Positions 35,910 to 45,851 of a stretch of DNA of 64,000 bases are shown here, one piece after another. How positions within the stretch are numbered: the first letter of the stretch is position 1; each line of letters begins with the position of its first letter. The notes beneath the pieces are model-generated. The model was given only the letters and a program-made list of their open reading frames with translations. It was not told the DNA's origin and did not search any database. The DNA is from Saccharospirillum alexandrii. Lineage in GTDB: Bacteria > Pseudomonadota > Gammaproteobacteria > Pseudomonadales > Natronospirillaceae. Location of the stretch: the NCBI RefSeq assembly GCF_004000275.1, contig NZ_RCIP01000001.1, positions 364,749 through 428,748 on the forward strand, written 5' to 3'. Position numbers and translations under genes: made by a program.

Positions 35910-37174
35910 CAGTTGTTGTCTCCGCTGCTGATGGCGGCTGTTGCACCTGGTTCGAGCACCGTTACCGGCGTTCCGTTGGTCGGCTGTGACAGTCGGGTAG
36001 TCAGAATGGTGGCATCGGTATCCAGCGCGTCACTGTCAATCAGAGCCCATTGTTCGCCATCGCGTTGCTGGTAACCGAGTATGCGAATGGGCAGGGCTTG
36101 CAACACGCCATCGGTAATCTGGTAAATCTGATCGCCGTAATAAACCGCATCCTGAGGAATGGCAAAACTCTCGACGGCAGGCAACGTCAGACTGATTTCC
36201 AGGGTTTCATTAATCAGCACCGGAATGTTGTCTGGCAGGTTCAGTGTCAGGTCCACCGATCCGGTGTTGGACGTTGCGGCCAGGTTGTCGAGGGTCAGCG
36301 GGTAGGGCGACTTGTTCAACCAGGCCGTAGCTTCAATGTCGGTCCCGGTGATGCTTCTATAAACCCGCAGGGGGACCTGGGTGCGCACAAACAGCGAAGA
36401 CCGGTCGACCAGGTTGAGCAGGGTTTCACCGGCATCTACCTGAACCTGAACCGCAGTGTCGATGGACACCACCTCGGCGCTGAATGGCGCTGTGGGGGTG
36501 AGGTCCTGTTGCTGGTCTTGCACCTGTTCAAGTGCTATCAGCGCCTGTTCCAGTTGCGATTGGCGCTGGGCAGCCTCATCGTCGTAGTTGGCAACGGTCA
36601 GTTGAGCGCTGCGCCAGGTTTGCCGGGCAGCGGCAACATTGGTCTCATTGGAAAAACCCTGTTCCAGCAGGTTTTGTTCGCGCACCAGATCCCGTTCGGC
36701 AATGGCCAGGGCTTCGAGGTTGCGTTCATGCTGACGCTCGGCGATGCGAATGCCTGCCTGTTGCTGGTCGATGTTGGCTTGTTGCTGGCGCAGCGCCCAG
36801 TCCATCGCTGGGGCGTCAATACGTAATAGAGGCTGACCTTCGGCGACCGACTCACCCGACCGGACCAGAATGTCAGTGACCCGGCCCTCCTGGGAGGCGG
36901 TAATGGTTTCCTGGCGCTTTGCCTGAACGGTTCCCAGCAGGGGGATCTGTGGCGCATGGGCGGCTCTGGATGCGTCCAGAGCTTCCACCTGAATGGCCGA
37001 GCTGTCTACGCCGTCGCGCCCCCAGCGCGACCCGGTAATGCCGGCACGCATTGACATGGCAGCGTTGCCCCGGCGTTGCTCGCTGGCCGTTGATTCTTCC
37101 GGTGCATTCATCCAGCGATAGCCGGCAAAACCAATCGCTAACAGGGCCACAACGACCACGGCTTTCTTCCACAT
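35909..37174 (-). CDS. RND efflux periplasmic adaptor (HlyD/membrane fusion family)
   Basis: The 421-residue adaptor has an N-terminal membrane anchor (KKAVVVVALLAIGFAGYRW), no lipobox, the lipoyl half GTVQAKRQETITASQEGRVTDILVRSGESVAEG, a helical hairpin (QQQANIDQQQAGIRIAERQHERNLEALAIAE to about 215-240) and beta-barrel/MP domains. It links the RND pump to an outer-membrane factor. ATG 37174 is chosen because the preceding 25 codons are not similar to the family. It is first in the two-gene unit and is divergent from thrS. Confidence 0.9.
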   Translation of the reverse strand: MWKKAVVVVALLAIGFAGYRWMNAPEESTASEQRRGNAAMSMRAGITGSRWGRDGVDSSAIQVEALDASRAAHAPQIPLLGTVQAKRQETITASQEGRVTDILVRSGESVAEGQPLLRIDAPAMDWALRQQQANIDQQQAGIRIAERQHERNLEALAIAERDLVREQNLLEQGFSNETNVAAARQTWRSAQLTVANYDDEAAQRQSQLEQALIALEQVQDQQQDLTPTAPFSAEVVSIDTAVQVQVDAGETLLNLVDRSSLFVRTQVPLRVYRSITGTDIEATAWLNKSPYPLTLDNLAATSNTGSVDLTLNLPDNIPVLINETLEISLTLPAVESFAIPQDAVYYGDQIYQITDGVLQALPIRILGYQQRDGEQWALIDSDALDTDATILTTRLSQPTNGTPVTVLEPGATAAISSGDNN

Positions 37175-37525
37175 TCTGACAGTTCCTGTTGTGTAATTGG
37201 CTCGGAGTTTACGCATCAATCGTGAAGTAAATGTGCACTGGCCGGTCAATGTTCGGTAAAAGCACCCGGTGAATGTTACTCAAACACTCTATTTTCAGGT
37301 GGGACAGTGGTATGACCGGCGTTCGCTTTCCGGTAGACTGCGATGCTCTGTTGGCTGGCTGGCGGCGCGTGCCGCCCGCTCGAATACGGTCCCTTGGTAG
37401 GGGTAGGTTCGGGTGAGATGCCTGTTAACAGTTCGACTCAATGTATGTGTCCTGTTCACCCGCCGGGTGATTTTGACATCCAACACGTGGCCCATGGTAG
37501 GGGTCACCACTGAAGGAGCACCACA
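37175..37525. other. Divergent spacer between the efflux pair and thrS (351 bp)
   Basis: No gene is supported. It holds GGCGGC/GCCGCC (37361-37376) and the palindrome TCACCCGCCGGGTGA (37456-37470), which lies 55 bp before the thrS start. Either may bind a regulator or fold in the thrS leader, whose E. coli counterpart is translationally controlled; no tRNA-mimic structure could be confirmed by reading. Confidence 0.4.
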
Positions 37526-39463
37526 ATGCCTGTAATTACCCTTCCAGACGGTTCCCAGCGCTCGTTCGAACAACCCGTCAGCATCCTGCAAATTGCCGAA
37601 GACATCGGCCCTGGCCTTGCCAAAAACGCGGTAGCCGGCCGTATTGATGGCGCCCGTGTTGATCTGGTCGATGTGGTCAGCAGTGACGCAGCGGTAGAGA
37701 TCATTACGCCGAAAGACGACGACGGTCTGGAAATTATCCGGCACTCCTGCGCTCACTTGCTTGGCCATGCCGTCAAGCAGCTGTGGCCGGATGCGCGCAT
37801 GGCGATCGGCCCGACCATTGAAAACGGCTTCTATTACGACATCGATATGGAGCACCGTCTGACCGAAGACGATCTGGTCGCGCTGGAAAAACGCATGCTG
37901 GAATTGGCCAAGACCAATTACCCGGTGGTGCGCCACAAGGTCAGCTGGCAGGAAGCGGTAGACGCTTTCAAGGCACGCAATGAGCCGTACAAGCTGGAGA
38001 TTCTGGAGCAAAACGTCGCCCGGGATGACCGGCCAGGCTTGTACCACCATGAAGAATACGTCGACATGTGCCGCGGTCCGCACGTGCCGAACATGAAGTT
38101 CTGTCACCATTTCAAATTGATGCGGGTGTCCGGTGCTTACTGGCGCGGCGACAGCAACAATGCCCAACTGCAGCGGATCTACGGCACTGCCTGGGCCGAC
38201 AAGAAGCAACTGAAAGCGCATCTGCATTTTCTGGAAGAGGCGGCCAAACGCGACCATCGCAAGATTGGCAAAAAGCTCGACCTGTTTCACTTGCAGGAAG
38301 AAGCGCCCGGCATGGTGTTCTGGCACGCCAACGGCTGGACGCTGTATCAGGTGATCGAGCAGTACATGCGCCAGAAACAGCGCGAACATGGCTACCAGGA
38401 AATTCGCACGCCGCAGATTGTTGACCGGTCGTTGTGGGAGAAGTCGGGCCACTGGGACAAATTCGGTGACGACATGTTCACCACCCACAGTGAATCCCGG
38501 GATAACGCCGTCAAGCCGATGAACTGCCCCTGCCACATTCAGGTGTTCAATCAGGGTCTGAAAAGCTATCGCGACCTGCCGTTGCGACTGGCTGAGTTCG
38601 GCAGCTGCCACCGTAACGAAGCCTCCGGTGCTTTGCACGGCATCATGCGCGTACGGGGCTTTACCCAGGACGATGGCCACATTTTTTGCGCAGAATCCCA
38701 GATCCAGTCAGAAGTGGCTCAGTTCATCGAAATGTTGAACGAGGTCTATTACGACTTCGGGTTCGATGAAGTCATTCTGAAACTGTCGACTCGCCCTGAA
38801 AAACGCGTCGGTAACGATGAAGACTGGGATCGTGCCGAGCAGGCACTGGCCTCGGCGCTGGATGCCTATGGCAAACCCTGGTCGCTGTTGCCGGGCGAAG
38901 GGGCCTTTTATGGCCCGAAAGTGGAGTTCACGCTGAAAGACAGTCTCGGTCGGATGTGGCAGTGTGGTACCATTCAGGTCGACTTCTCAATGCCGGGTCG
39001 TCTGGACGCCCAATATGTGGATGAACATGGCGACCGGCAGACACCGGTTATGCTGCACCGGGCGACACTGGGCAGCTTTGAACGCTTCATTGGCATCCTG
39101 ATCGAGCAGCATGCCGGGGCGATGCCCCCCTGGCTGGCACCGGTGCAGGCCATGGTGTGCAACATCACCGATGCGCAGGCCGATTTCGTACAAAAAGTGC
39201 AAAATCGCTTGATTTCTGAAGGGTTTAGAGCCAAAGCCGACTTGAGAAATGAGAAGATCGGCTTTAAAATCCGCGAGCATACAATTCAGCGAGTTCCTTA
39301 TTTACTGGTTATTGGTGATAAGGAAGTCGAAAACGAGGCCGTAGCGGTCCGCACCCGAGAGGGCAAAGATCTTGGTGTCATGTCCATTGACGCGTTCATC
39401 GAGATACTCAGCGCGGATAACGCCCGAAAAGGCCGTCTGGTAGAAATGGAGAGTGAGTTATAA
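37526..39463 (+). CDS. thrS: Threonyl-tRNA synthetase
   Basis: ThrRS is 645 residues: N-terminal TGS domain ([19 protein letters not shown]), editing domain with [18 protein letters not shown] and [12 protein letters not shown], the catalytic core with class II motifs ([18 protein letters not shown]; zinc-binding [20 protein letters not shown]; motif 3 [16 protein letters not shown]) and a C-terminal anticodon-binding domain. AAGGAG lies before the ATG. It heads the translation cluster thrS-infC-rpmI-rplT. Confidence 0.98.
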   Translation: MPVITLPDGSQRSFEQPVSILQIAEDIGPGLAKNAVAGRIDGARVDLVDVVSSDAAVEIITPKDDDGLEIIRHSCAHLLGHAVKQLWPDARMAIGPTIENGFYYDIDMEHRLTEDDLVALEKRMLELAKTNYPVVRHKVSWQEAVDAFKARNEPYKLEILEQNVARDDRPGLYHHEEYVDMCRGPHVPNMKFCHHFKLMRVSGAYWRGDSNNAQLQRIYGTAWADKKQLKAHLHFLEEAAKRDHRKIGKKLDLFHLQEEAPGMVFWHANGWTLYQVIEQYMRQKQREHGYQEIRTPQIVDRSLWEKSGHWDKFGDDMFTTHSESRDNAVKPMNCPCHIQVFNQGLKSYRDLPLRLAEFGSCHRNEASGALHGIMRVRGFTQDDGHIFCAESQIQSEVAQFIEMLNEVYYDFGFDEVILKLSTRPEKRVGNDEDWDRAEQALASALDAYGKPWSLLPGEGAFYGPKVEFTLKDSLGRMWQCGTIQVDFSMPGRLDAQYVDEHGDRQTPVMLHRATLGSFERFIGILIEQHAGAMPPWLAPVQAMVCNITDAQADFVQKVQNRLISEGFRAKADLRNEKIGFKIREHTIQRVPYLLVIGDKEVENEAVAVRTREGKDLGVMSIDAFIEILSADNARKGRLVEMESEL

Positions 39464-40002
39464 AACGCAACGCGAAAGGTGCAAAAGCGGCGGCTAACCG
39501 TCATGTCGTAAATGATCAGATCAAGGCGGACGAAGTTCGCCTGATCGGTTCCGGCGGTGAGCAAATCGGAGTGGTTCCCTTGCAAGAGGCCCTGCAGAAA
39601 GCTGAGCAGGAAGGCCTGGAACTGGTGCAAATTTCGAACGGCGATCCAGTGGTCTGCAAGATCATGGACCTCGGCAAAAAACTCTACGAAGAGAAGAAAG
39701 CCAAGGCAGTGGCCAAGAAAAACCAGGTTCAGGTGCAAGTTAAGGAAGTCAAATTCCGGCCGAACACCGACATTGGTGACTACAACGTCAAGCTGCGTAA
39801 TCTGACTCGTTTTCTTGAGCATGGCGACAAAACTAAGGTCACCCTGCGCTTCCGGGGCCGGGAAATGGCTCACCAGGAACTGGGTATGGAGTTGCTGGCT
39901 CGCGTTGCGACAGATCTTGAGCATCTGGCAACAGTCGAGCAGCGGCCAAAAATGGAAGGCCGTCAGCTGACCATGGTGATGGCGCCAATCAAGAAGAAAT
40001 AA
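39460..40002 (+). CDS. infC: Translation initiation factor IF-3 (AUA start)
   Basis: IF-3 discriminates against bad starts during initiation. The predicted protein is 180 residues, the same length as E. coli IF-3, with the [13 protein letters not shown] start of the N-domain and the C-domain [42 protein letters not shown]. The frame has no ATG, GTG or TTG before GTG 39571, which would remove most of the N-domain. The codon at the family start position is ATA (39460-39462), with GGAG 8 nt upstream; it overlaps the thrS stop by 4 bp. AUU is the usual rare start of infC, and AUA is a close substitute for IF-3 autoregulation. Confidence 0.9.
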   Translation: MKRNAKGAKAAANRHVVNDQIKADEVRLIGSGGEQIGVVPLQEALQKAEQEGLELVQISNGDPVVCKIMDLGKKLYEEKKAKAVAKKNQVQVQVKEVKFRPNTDIGDYNVKLRNLTRFLEHGDKTKVTLRFRGREMAHQELGMELLARVATDLEHLATVEQRPKMEGRQLTMVMAPIKKK

Positions 40003-40012
40003 GGCGTTTACA

Positions 40013-40042
40013 GGAATAATCAGCTTAACGGCTGGTTATTCC
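40013..40042 (+). promoter_or_regulatory. Hairpin in the infC-rpmI spacer
   Basis: GGAATAATCAGC (40013-40024), loop TTAACG, then GCTGGTTATTCC (40031-40042) form a 12-bp stem with one G-U pair. It is 11 bp after infC and 26 bp before an intrinsic terminator. It could be part of an L20- or L35-dependent control element for rpmI-rplT. Confidence 0.5.
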
Positions 40043-40068
40043 GGCAGGGTCTGGTATCCTGCGCGCTG

Positions 40069-40093
40069 CGACGGCCTGGAGCCGTCGTTTTTT
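40069..40093 (+). terminator. Intrinsic terminator or attenuator between infC and rpmI
   Basis: CGACGGC (40069-40075), loop CTGGA and GCCGTCG (40081-40087) followed by TTTTTT. Because it lies between co-transcribed genes it is probably an attenuator or partial terminator rather than the cluster end; rpmI starts 163 bp later. Confidence 0.8.
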
Positions 40094-40256
40094 ATGGTGG
40101 GTTGAAAGGCTTTTGGCCGGTTAGACCATCGTTGAAGGGGCTCGGGGTGCGCAAGCATCACTGGGCGACATGGCAACCGTTAGCTCCCGATGTCGGGTTT
40201 ACCAGGCATCACCGGGGATGCGACACGGTTATTGGAAGTAGATCGGGAGATTGAAA

Positions 40257-40451
40257 ATGCCTAAGATCAAGAGCAACTCTGGCGCTGCAAAGCGCTTTAA
40301 GAAGACGGCCAACGGCTTTAAGCACAAGCAGTCTTTCCGCAGCCACATCCTGACCAAGAAGAGCACCAAGCGTAAGCGTCATCTGCGCGGTACCCAGCTT
40401 ATTGCTGAGTCCGACGTAGCGCTGATCAAGCGCATGCTGCCCTACATTTAA
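40257..40451 (+). CDS. rpmI: 50S ribosomal protein L35
   Basis: L35 is 64 residues, very basic: [62 protein letters not shown]. The start is the ATG at 40257 with GGGAGA upstream; a preceding TTG in frame is not needed. The 254-bp spacer from infC carries two stable hairpins. Confidence 0.98.
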   Translation: MPKIKSNSGAAKRFKKTANGFKHKQSFRSHILTKKSTKRKRHLRGTQLIAESDVALIKRMLPYI

Positions 40452-40509
40452 GGTCTGGCCTTGCTGTTAAAAACAGCAGGCTGAAAAACAGGATTAGGAG
40501 GAAAGAAAT

Positions 40510-40866
40510 ATGGCACGTGTAAAACGTGGTGTAGTGGCTCGTCGTCGCCACAAGAAGGTACTGGACCAGGCTAAAGGCTATTACGGTGCTCGTTCACGAG
40601 TCTTCCGTGTGGCCAAGCAAGCGGTCATCAAGGCAGGACAGTATGCGTATCGCGACCGTCGTCAGCGTAAGCGTCAGTTCCGCGCCTTGTGGATTGCCCG
40701 TATCAATGCCGAAGCCCGGGTGAACGGTCTGTCATACAGCAAGTTCATCAATGGCTTGAAGAAAGCAGCGATCGAAATCGACCGTAAGATCCTGGCGGAT
40801 CTGGCGGTGCACGACAAGGTTGCCTTTGCTGCACTGACCGAGCAGGCAAAAGCCAAGCTGGCTTGA
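40510..40866 (+). CDS. rplT: 50S ribosomal protein L20
   Basis: L20 (118 residues) is an early-assembly protein that in E. coli also represses rpmI-rplT translation. It has the long basic N-terminal part ([30 protein letters not shown]) and C-domain [35 protein letters not shown] strong ribosome binding site (AGGAGGAAAG) precedes the ATG. It ends the cluster with an intrinsic terminator; pheS and pheT do not follow. Confidence 0.98.
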   Translation: MARVKRGVVARRRHKKVLDQAKGYYGARSRVFRVAKQAVIKAGQYAYRDRRQRKRQFRALWIARINAEARVNGLSYSKFINGLKKAAIEIDRKILADLAVHDKVAFAALTEQAKAKLA

Positions 40867-40883
40867 GACTGACTGGTTAAAAA

Positions 40884-40909
40884 AAACCCGCCGGATGGCG
40901 GGTTTTTTT
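40884..40909 (+). terminator. Intrinsic terminator of rplT
   Basis: AAACCCGCC (40884-40892), loop GGAT and GGCGGGTTT (40897-40905) followed by more T. It sits 17 bp after rplT and 40 bp before the convergent ldhA gene; with A-run on the other side it is probably bidirectional. Confidence 0.93.
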
Positions 40910-40949
40910 ATGGCTCAGGATTCTATGAGCGCGCAAGGTTTTCCGGGGT

Positions 40950-41948
40950 TCAGGCCGGCGGCAATACCTGGTGCAGTGCGCTCAGGTCAGAACGCTCAAA
41001 GGCATCCAGGTTGGCCAGCGTGACCGCGGTGATGGCTTGCAGCGCTTCTTTGGTGAAGAACGCCTGGTGGCCGGTGATCAGCACATTGCGAAAGGTCAGT
41101 AGGCGGGCAAACACATCGTCACGCAAAATGTCGTCTGAATTGTCTTCAAAGAACAGGTCGGCTTCTTCCTCGTAGACATCGAGCCCGAGGTAACCCACCG
41201 CGCCGGTTTTCAGTGAGGTGATGACATCGCTGGTGTTGATCAGCGCACCGCGGCTGGTGTTGATCACCATGACGCCATGCTTCATTTTTGCCAGGGTGTC
41301 TTTGTTGATGATGTGCCGGGTTGAGGCGACCAGCGGACAGTGCAGAGAAATGATGTCGCTGTGGGCCCACAGCTCATCCAGTTCAACGTATTCGGCACCA
41401 GCGGTAACGGCTGCGTCGCTGGGGTAGGGGTCGTAGCAGATGACCCGGCACCCGAAGCCATGCATGATGCGAATGAATGCCTGGCCGATTTTACCGGTAC
41501 CGATCACACCGACGGTTTTGCCATGCACATCAAAACCAAGCAGGCCGTGCAGGCTGTAGTCGTTTTCGCGAACTCGGTTGTAAGCCCGATGCGAGTTACG
41601 GTTGAGTCCCAGAATCAACGCGACGGCATGCTCGGCCACGGCAAAGGGCGAGTATTCGGGTACCCGGGCAACAGTGATGCCCAGCTCAACGGCTGCTGGC
41701 AAATCCACATTGTTGAATCCCGCGCAACGCAGCGCCACCAGTGAAATGCCCTGCTTGTGCAGTTGCTCCAGCGTTGGTCGGTCGACACTGTCGTTGACGA
41801 AGCAGCAGACCGCATCGTGCCCCTGGCTGAGCGTTGCCGTCTGGGCATTCAAGTGGGGTTCGAGAAAGGTGAACTGGTGCTGTGACTGCGTGACCTGGGT
41901 AAAGAAGCGAATGTCATAAGGTTTACTGCTGAAGACGGCGACTTTCAT
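40950..41948 (-). CDS. ldhA: Fermentative D-lactate dehydrogenase (LdhA-like)
   Basis: The 332-residue 2-hydroxyacid dehydrogenase follows E. coli LdhA: FSSKPYDIRFF start, ALRCAGFNNVDL, GKTVGVIGTGKIGQAF (NAD motif), HCPLVASTRHII, MVINTSRGALINT with the catalytic Arg, and ITGHQAFFTKEA with the catalytic His. It reduces pyruvate to D-lactate with NADH. It complements the lutABC system, which uses L-lactate. It converges on rplT and is not in an operon. Confidence 0.92.
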   Translation of the reverse strand: MKVAVFSSKPYDIRFFTQVTQSQHQFTFLEPHLNAQTATLSQGHDAVCCFVNDSVDRPTLEQLHKQGISLVALRCAGFNNVDLPAAVELGITVARVPEYSPFAVAEHAVALILGLNRNSHRAYNRVRENDYSLHGLLGFDVHGKTVGVIGTGKIGQAFIRIMHGFGCRVICYDPYPSDAAVTAGAEYVELDELWAHSDIISLHCPLVASTRHIINKDTLAKMKHGVMVINTSRGALINTSDVITSLKTGAVGYLGLDVYEEEADLFFEDNSDDILRDDVFARLLTFRNVLITGHQAFFTKEALQAITAVTLANLDAFERSDLSALHQVLPPA

Positions 41949-42035
41949 GGTTGACGAGCTCCCTGTGCCGGTCCGTGGATGTGTGAGTGCAGGGCGTAGT
42001 AAAGAGTGACTGGCCCGGCTGACGCCAGCATTGCC

Positions 42036-42755
42036 CTATTGCTGGCTGAAATCAACCCGCTGGCCATTCAGCTGCAGAGACAGAACCCGAATTTCCTCTT
42101 TCAGGTCGCCGTCTTCATAGCGCCCGAAACGCATCGGGGTGTAACCCAGGCCGGGCGCGATCCAGATCAGCTTGCGTTCATCGCGGCTGACCGGTTCGGT
42201 CTGCTCAACGATCCAGGTGTAGATCTCGCCCTGCGGCAGTTGCAGCATTTCTTCACCGATAACCCGAAACGACATGTCGTCAGGCCGCTTATGGCGCAGC
42301 ACATTCAGCGTGATGGATTCTTCACCGCGAGCCAGGGCCTGTTGCAACGCCAACTGGTAGCCGATGGCATCATAAATGGGGGCTGCGAAACCTTCGTCGA
42401 TACGGTCTTTTTCCACACGCCCGGTGACACGCTGACGTTCATGGTCGAAGCGCAATGACTTGGTGGTTTTGACCCAGAACACCTTGCTTTCGAATTCATA
42501 GCGCGTCGGCCGAATCTGGTCGTCAACCACCGTCAGCCAGCTTTCTTCGCGAAGCGACAGGGTGCGGCCATCGGTACTCAGGCGATAGTGCCATTCATCG
42601 GGCGCGGTTTCCCGCAATTGCAGCGTGCCGCGGGCTTTAATATCGATGGCGCCATGCCGTATGGCTTCCATTTCGGCCGTGAACGGTTGCATGCCCTCGG
42701 CCAGGGCCGTCAGGGACAGAGCATAGATGAGTGAGCTGATGAGCAATCGTTTCAT
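42036..42755 (-). CDS. DUF3108 periplasmic protein
   Basis: A 239-residue protein with a signal peptide (MKRLLISSLIYALSLTALAEG) and the DUF3108 pattern: AEMEAIRHGAIDIKARGTLQL, PTRYEFESKVFWVKTTKSLRFD, YDAIGYQLALQQAL and KLIWIAPGLGYTPMRFGRYEDG. It is a beta-rich periplasmic protein of unknown function. It overlaps purN by 4 bp, and the same gene order is found in Pseudomonas, but a functional link with purine synthesis is not known. Confidence 0.85.
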   Translation of the reverse strand: MKRLLISSLIYALSLTALAEGMQPFTAEMEAIRHGAIDIKARGTLQLRETAPDEWHYRLSTDGRTLSLREESWLTVVDDQIRPTRYEFESKVFWVKTTKSLRFDHERQRVTGRVEKDRIDEGFAAPIYDAIGYQLALQQALARGEESITLNVLRHKRPDDMSFRVIGEEMLQLPQGEIYTWIVEQTEPVSRDERKLIWIAPGLGYTPMRFGRYEDGDLKEEIRVLSLQLNGQRVDFSQQ

Positions 42756-43402
42756 AGCGATGCAGTATCCAGCAGACGCCCGCCTTTGGGAAGGGGCTGG
42801 TCATCCAGTAACACCTGGTTGGCGTCGAGACGCAGCCGCCCCTTTACAAACCAGTCAACGACCGTCGGGTAGAGTCTGTGTTCCTGAGCCAGTACTTTCC
42901 GAGCCAGCGACTCGGCATCGTCCTGGTCTGAAATAGGGACTTCTACCTGGGCAATCGGCGGGCCACCATCGAGTTCGGCGGTTACAAAATGCACGGTAGC
43001 ACCCGCTTGTGAATCGCCGGCGTCGAGCGCACGCTGGTGGGTATTCAGGCCAGGGTATCGGGGCAGCAGAGAAGGGTGGATATTGATCATCTTCCCTGGA
43101 AATCGCCTGACGAAATCGTCGGTGAGAATGCGCATGAAACCGGCCAGAACAATCAGATCGGGTTGCTGGGCTTCGATCAGCTCAGCCAGGGCAGCATCGA
43201 AGGCTGCCCGGTTGGCATAGCCGGTGTGGTCGAGCGTCAGCGCCTTTACGCCCGCCTGACGTGCCCTTGACAGACCAAAGGCGTCAGGACGGTTTGAAAT
43301 CACCGCGACGATATCGGCATCCAGTGAACCAGTCTGGCACTGATCAAGCAGTGATTGCAGATTGGAGCCCCCGCCACTGATCAGCACAACGATGCGAGTC
43401 AC
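42752..43402 (-). CDS. purN: Phosphoribosylglycinamide formyltransferase PurN
   Basis: PurN transfers a formyl group from 10-formyl-THF to GAR in purine synthesis. The 216-residue enzyme has IVVLISGGGSNLQSLLD, LVLAGFMRILTDDFV, NIHPSLLPRYPGLNTHQRA with the catalytic His and Asn, and TVHFVTAELDGGPPIAQ. The start is a GTG at 43402. It lies 2 bp after purM and overlaps the DUF3108 gene by 4 bp. Confidence 0.96.
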   Translation of the reverse strand: MTRIVVLISGGGSNLQSLLDQCQTGSLDADIVAVISNRPDAFGLSRARQAGVKALTLDHTGYANRAAFDAALAELIEAQQPDLIVLAGFMRILTDDFVRRFPGKMINIHPSLLPRYPGLNTHQRALDAGDSQAGATVHFVTAELDGGPPIAQVEVPISDQDDAESLARKVLAQEHRLYPTVVDWFVKGRLRLDANQVLLDDQPLPKGGRLLDTASL

Positions 43403-43404
43403 GG

Positions 43405-44445
43405 TTAAACTCCGTCGATGATGACAGCGTCGCCCGTGCGTTGCTCAACCTGACCCATCACCACCGGGCTTTCGCCGCTGGCTTTCAGCTGGCTGAGAAT
43501 GTCTTCCTGTTCACTGGCGGGCACAACCAGCACCAGGCCAATGCCGCAGTTGAAAGTGCGGTACATTTCATGGGCATCAATGTTGCCTGCTTTCTTCAGC
43601 CAGTCGAAAACCGGTGGCTGAGTCCAGCTGTGGGCATTCAGTCGGATCGCCATCGACTCGGGCACCACTCTTGGCAAGTTTTCATAGAAACCGCCGCCGG
43701 TGATGTGAGAGATGGCATGAACGGACTGGTTGGCCAGCAGACGCAACACCGATTTAACGTAAATGCGGGTGGGGGCCATCAGCGCATCGGCCAGGGTGGT
43801 CTCACCCATAGGCTGTTGCAGGTCGGCGCCGGAGACTTCGATGACCTTGCGAATCAGCGAATAGCCGTTGGAATGCGGGCCAGAGGAGGGCAGGCCGATC
43901 ACGCTGTCGCCAACGCGCACCCGAGTGCCATCAATGATGTTGTCTTCTTCGACCACGCCGGTGCAGAAACCAGCCAGGTCATAGTCATCGCCCTGGTACA
44001 TGCCGGGCATTTCTGCGGTCTCGCCGCCGACCAGCGAGCAGTTCGCCTGCTGGCAGCCTTCACCAATGCCTTGCACCACCCGAGAGGCGATATCGACCGA
44101 CAGTTTGCCGGTGGCGTAGTAATCGAGAAAGAACAGCGGCTCGGCACCGCAGACGATCAGGTCGTTCACGCACATGGCGACCAGATCGATGCCAATGGTG
44201 TCGTGACGTCCCAGTTCCATGGCCAGTTTCAATTTGGTGCCAACCCCATCAGTGCCAGACACAAGAACCGGCTTCTTATAGTGGCTGGGAATTCGACAGA
44301 GGGCGCCGAAACCACCCAGGCCACCCATGACTTCGGGGCGTCGGGTACGTTTCACGGTGTCTTTGATGCGTTCCACCAATTCATTGCCAGCGTTGATATC
44401 AACACCGGCGTCTTTGTAACTCAGGGGTTTGGGCGCGTCTGACAT
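43405..44445 (-). CDS. purM: Phosphoribosylformylglycinamidine cyclo-ligase PurM
   Basis: PurM makes AIR from FGAM with ATP. The protein (346 residues from ATG 44445) shows [20 protein letters not shown], the ATP-binding and core segments [54 protein letters not shown] and [17 protein letters not shown] lies 7 nt before this ATG, which is preferred to an ATG four codons upstream. It is first of purM-purN-DUF3108, divergent from a DUF2066 gene. Confidence 0.97.
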   Translation of the reverse strand: MSDAPKPLSYKDAGVDINAGNELVERIKDTVKRTRRPEVMGGLGGFGALCRIPSHYKKPVLVSGTDGVGTKLKLAMELGRHDTIGIDLVAMCVNDLIVCGAEPLFFLDYYATGKLSVDIASRVVQGIGEGCQQANCSLVGGETAEMPGMYQGDDYDLAGFCTGVVEEDNIIDGTRVRVGDSVIGLPSSGPHSNGYSLIRKVIEVSGADLQQPMGETTLADALMAPTRIYVKSVLRLLANQSVHAISHITGGGFYENLPRVVPESMAIRLNAHSWTQPPVFDWLKKAGNIDAHEMYRTFNCGIGLVLVVPASEQEDILSQLKASGESPVVMGQVEQRTGDAVIIDGV

Positions 44446-44691
44446 CACTGGCTCCATTGCGGCAATTCGAATAAAAGAAGGGTCTGGTCAGAACCGTTGC
44501 GTCAGCGGGTGACGATCCTGGCCACAGCCCTCTTGGGCGCGCGGATTGTAGCAGGCCCTGTGTGTGGAATCAGCTTGTCTGTTCGGTCAGGAAATGACGG
44601 TCGCTTTGCACAATAATATCGACGACACGACCTGATTTTCACCGCGCGCTCTGTCACAATAGTCGATCATCACCTAATAGAAGCCGGACTT

Positions 44692-45765
44692 ATGCTTTTT
44701 CGAACTGTCTCCCTTGCCTGTTTGCTGTTACTGGCACTGCCTGTTTGGGCGGCCCGGACGGTAGATGTCTATTCCGACTCAGCCATTCTTGCTCAGAATG
44801 CCTCCGACCGGGATCAGAATCAGGCAGTACGAGAAGCACTGGGCCGGGTGCTGATTCGAGCGACCGGTGATGCCGATATTGCCAGCCAGGGGCGTACAGA
44901 ACCTTTGCTGCGCAACGCAACCGATTACTTGTCGACTTTCCGCTTCCAGGCGAGCGACACCTTGCTGACCAATGTGCTCGGTGAATCCGTTGCAACCAAG
45001 CGTATGGTCATGCAATTTGACCAGCAGGCCATTGAACAATGGCTGGTGAACCAGCGTTTGCCGGTTTGGGGAACGCGGCGCCCGGAAGTGCTGCTGTGGC
45101 TGGGCGACCGTCTGCAGGGGCAAGACCGCATTTTGACCGATGGTGACAACCATGAACTGGCGGTGGCGCTGGGTAATCGGCTCGAGGAGCGCGGCTTGCC
45201 GGTCTTGCTGCCGATCATGGACCTGACCGATACCCTTAATGTCTCTTTTACCGACGTCTACGGTCTGTTTACGGGCGATATTGAAGCCGCATCGGAGCGA
45301 TACCCGAACGATGCCATAGCGGTCGGCCGGGTGGCGCAGCAAAGCGGTGGCTTTCAGGCCGATCTGGTGTTTCTGGTGCGCGACAATCGTGAGCGTTTGC
45401 AAGTCACTGGAGAGTCCGAAGCGGAACTGATGCAGGCACTGGCCGATGAACTGTCGAACCGGATTGCCGATCAGTACGCCGTGCTGCGCGACCCGGCAAT
45501 GGCCGGGCAGTTGGCTTTGCGGGTAAATAACGTCACTGAACTGGCGACATTGGCCGCCGTAGAACGTTATCTCGAATCCTTGAATGTGGTCTCCCAGATC
45601 ACCCTGCGCCAGGTTGAGGCAGACTCAGTGCAATTTGACCTGGAGATCAGTGGTGACCGCAACCAGCTACGGGACGTGTTAGCGCTGGACCGCCGGATTC
45701 TGCCGGTAGAAGAGCTGACCCTCGAAGCCCAGCTGGATAGCGAACTGGTGTATCGCTGGCAATGA
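44692..45765 (+). CDS. DUF2066 periplasmic protein
   Basis: The 357-residue protein has a signal peptide (MLFRTVSLACLLLLALPVWA) and the DUF2066 pattern: VDVYSDSAILAQNASDRDQNQAVREALGRVLIRATGD, then a second alpha/beta half with QVTGESEAELMQALADELSNRI and a final QLDSELVYRWQ. DUF2066 proteins are periplasmic or envelope proteins of unknown function, usually encoded between purM and hda in gammaproteobacteria, as here. The molecular role is open. Confidence 0.88.
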   Translation: MLFRTVSLACLLLLALPVWAARTVDVYSDSAILAQNASDRDQNQAVREALGRVLIRATGDADIASQGRTEPLLRNATDYLSTFRFQASDTLLTNVLGESVATKRMVMQFDQQAIEQWLVNQRLPVWGTRRPEVLLWLGDRLQGQDRILTDGDNHELAVALGNRLEERGLPVLLPIMDLTDTLNVSFTDVYGLFTGDIEAASERYPNDAIAVGRVAQQSGGFQADLVFLVRDNRERLQVTGESEAELMQALADELSNRIADQYAVLRDPAMAGQLALRVNNVTELATLAAVERYLESLNVVSQITLRQVEADSVQFDLEISGDRNQLRDVLALDRRILPVEELTLEAQLDSELVYRWQ

Positions 45766-45851
45766 TTACCCGTCTTTTTCCAGGGCGAGCACTGACTGAT
45801 TTCAACCACCCGGCAGGATTAAGCTCCGTGCCGGCCGCCAGGAGATACTGA

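Noticed and set aside
37295-38680. A 461-codon open frame on the minus strand
   Set aside because: It lies opposite thrS, whose family match is certain, and the translated sequence shows no domain; it is a shadow of biased codon use.
43441-44442. A 333-codon plus-strand open frame
   Set aside because: It is antisense to purM and purM fits its family end to end.
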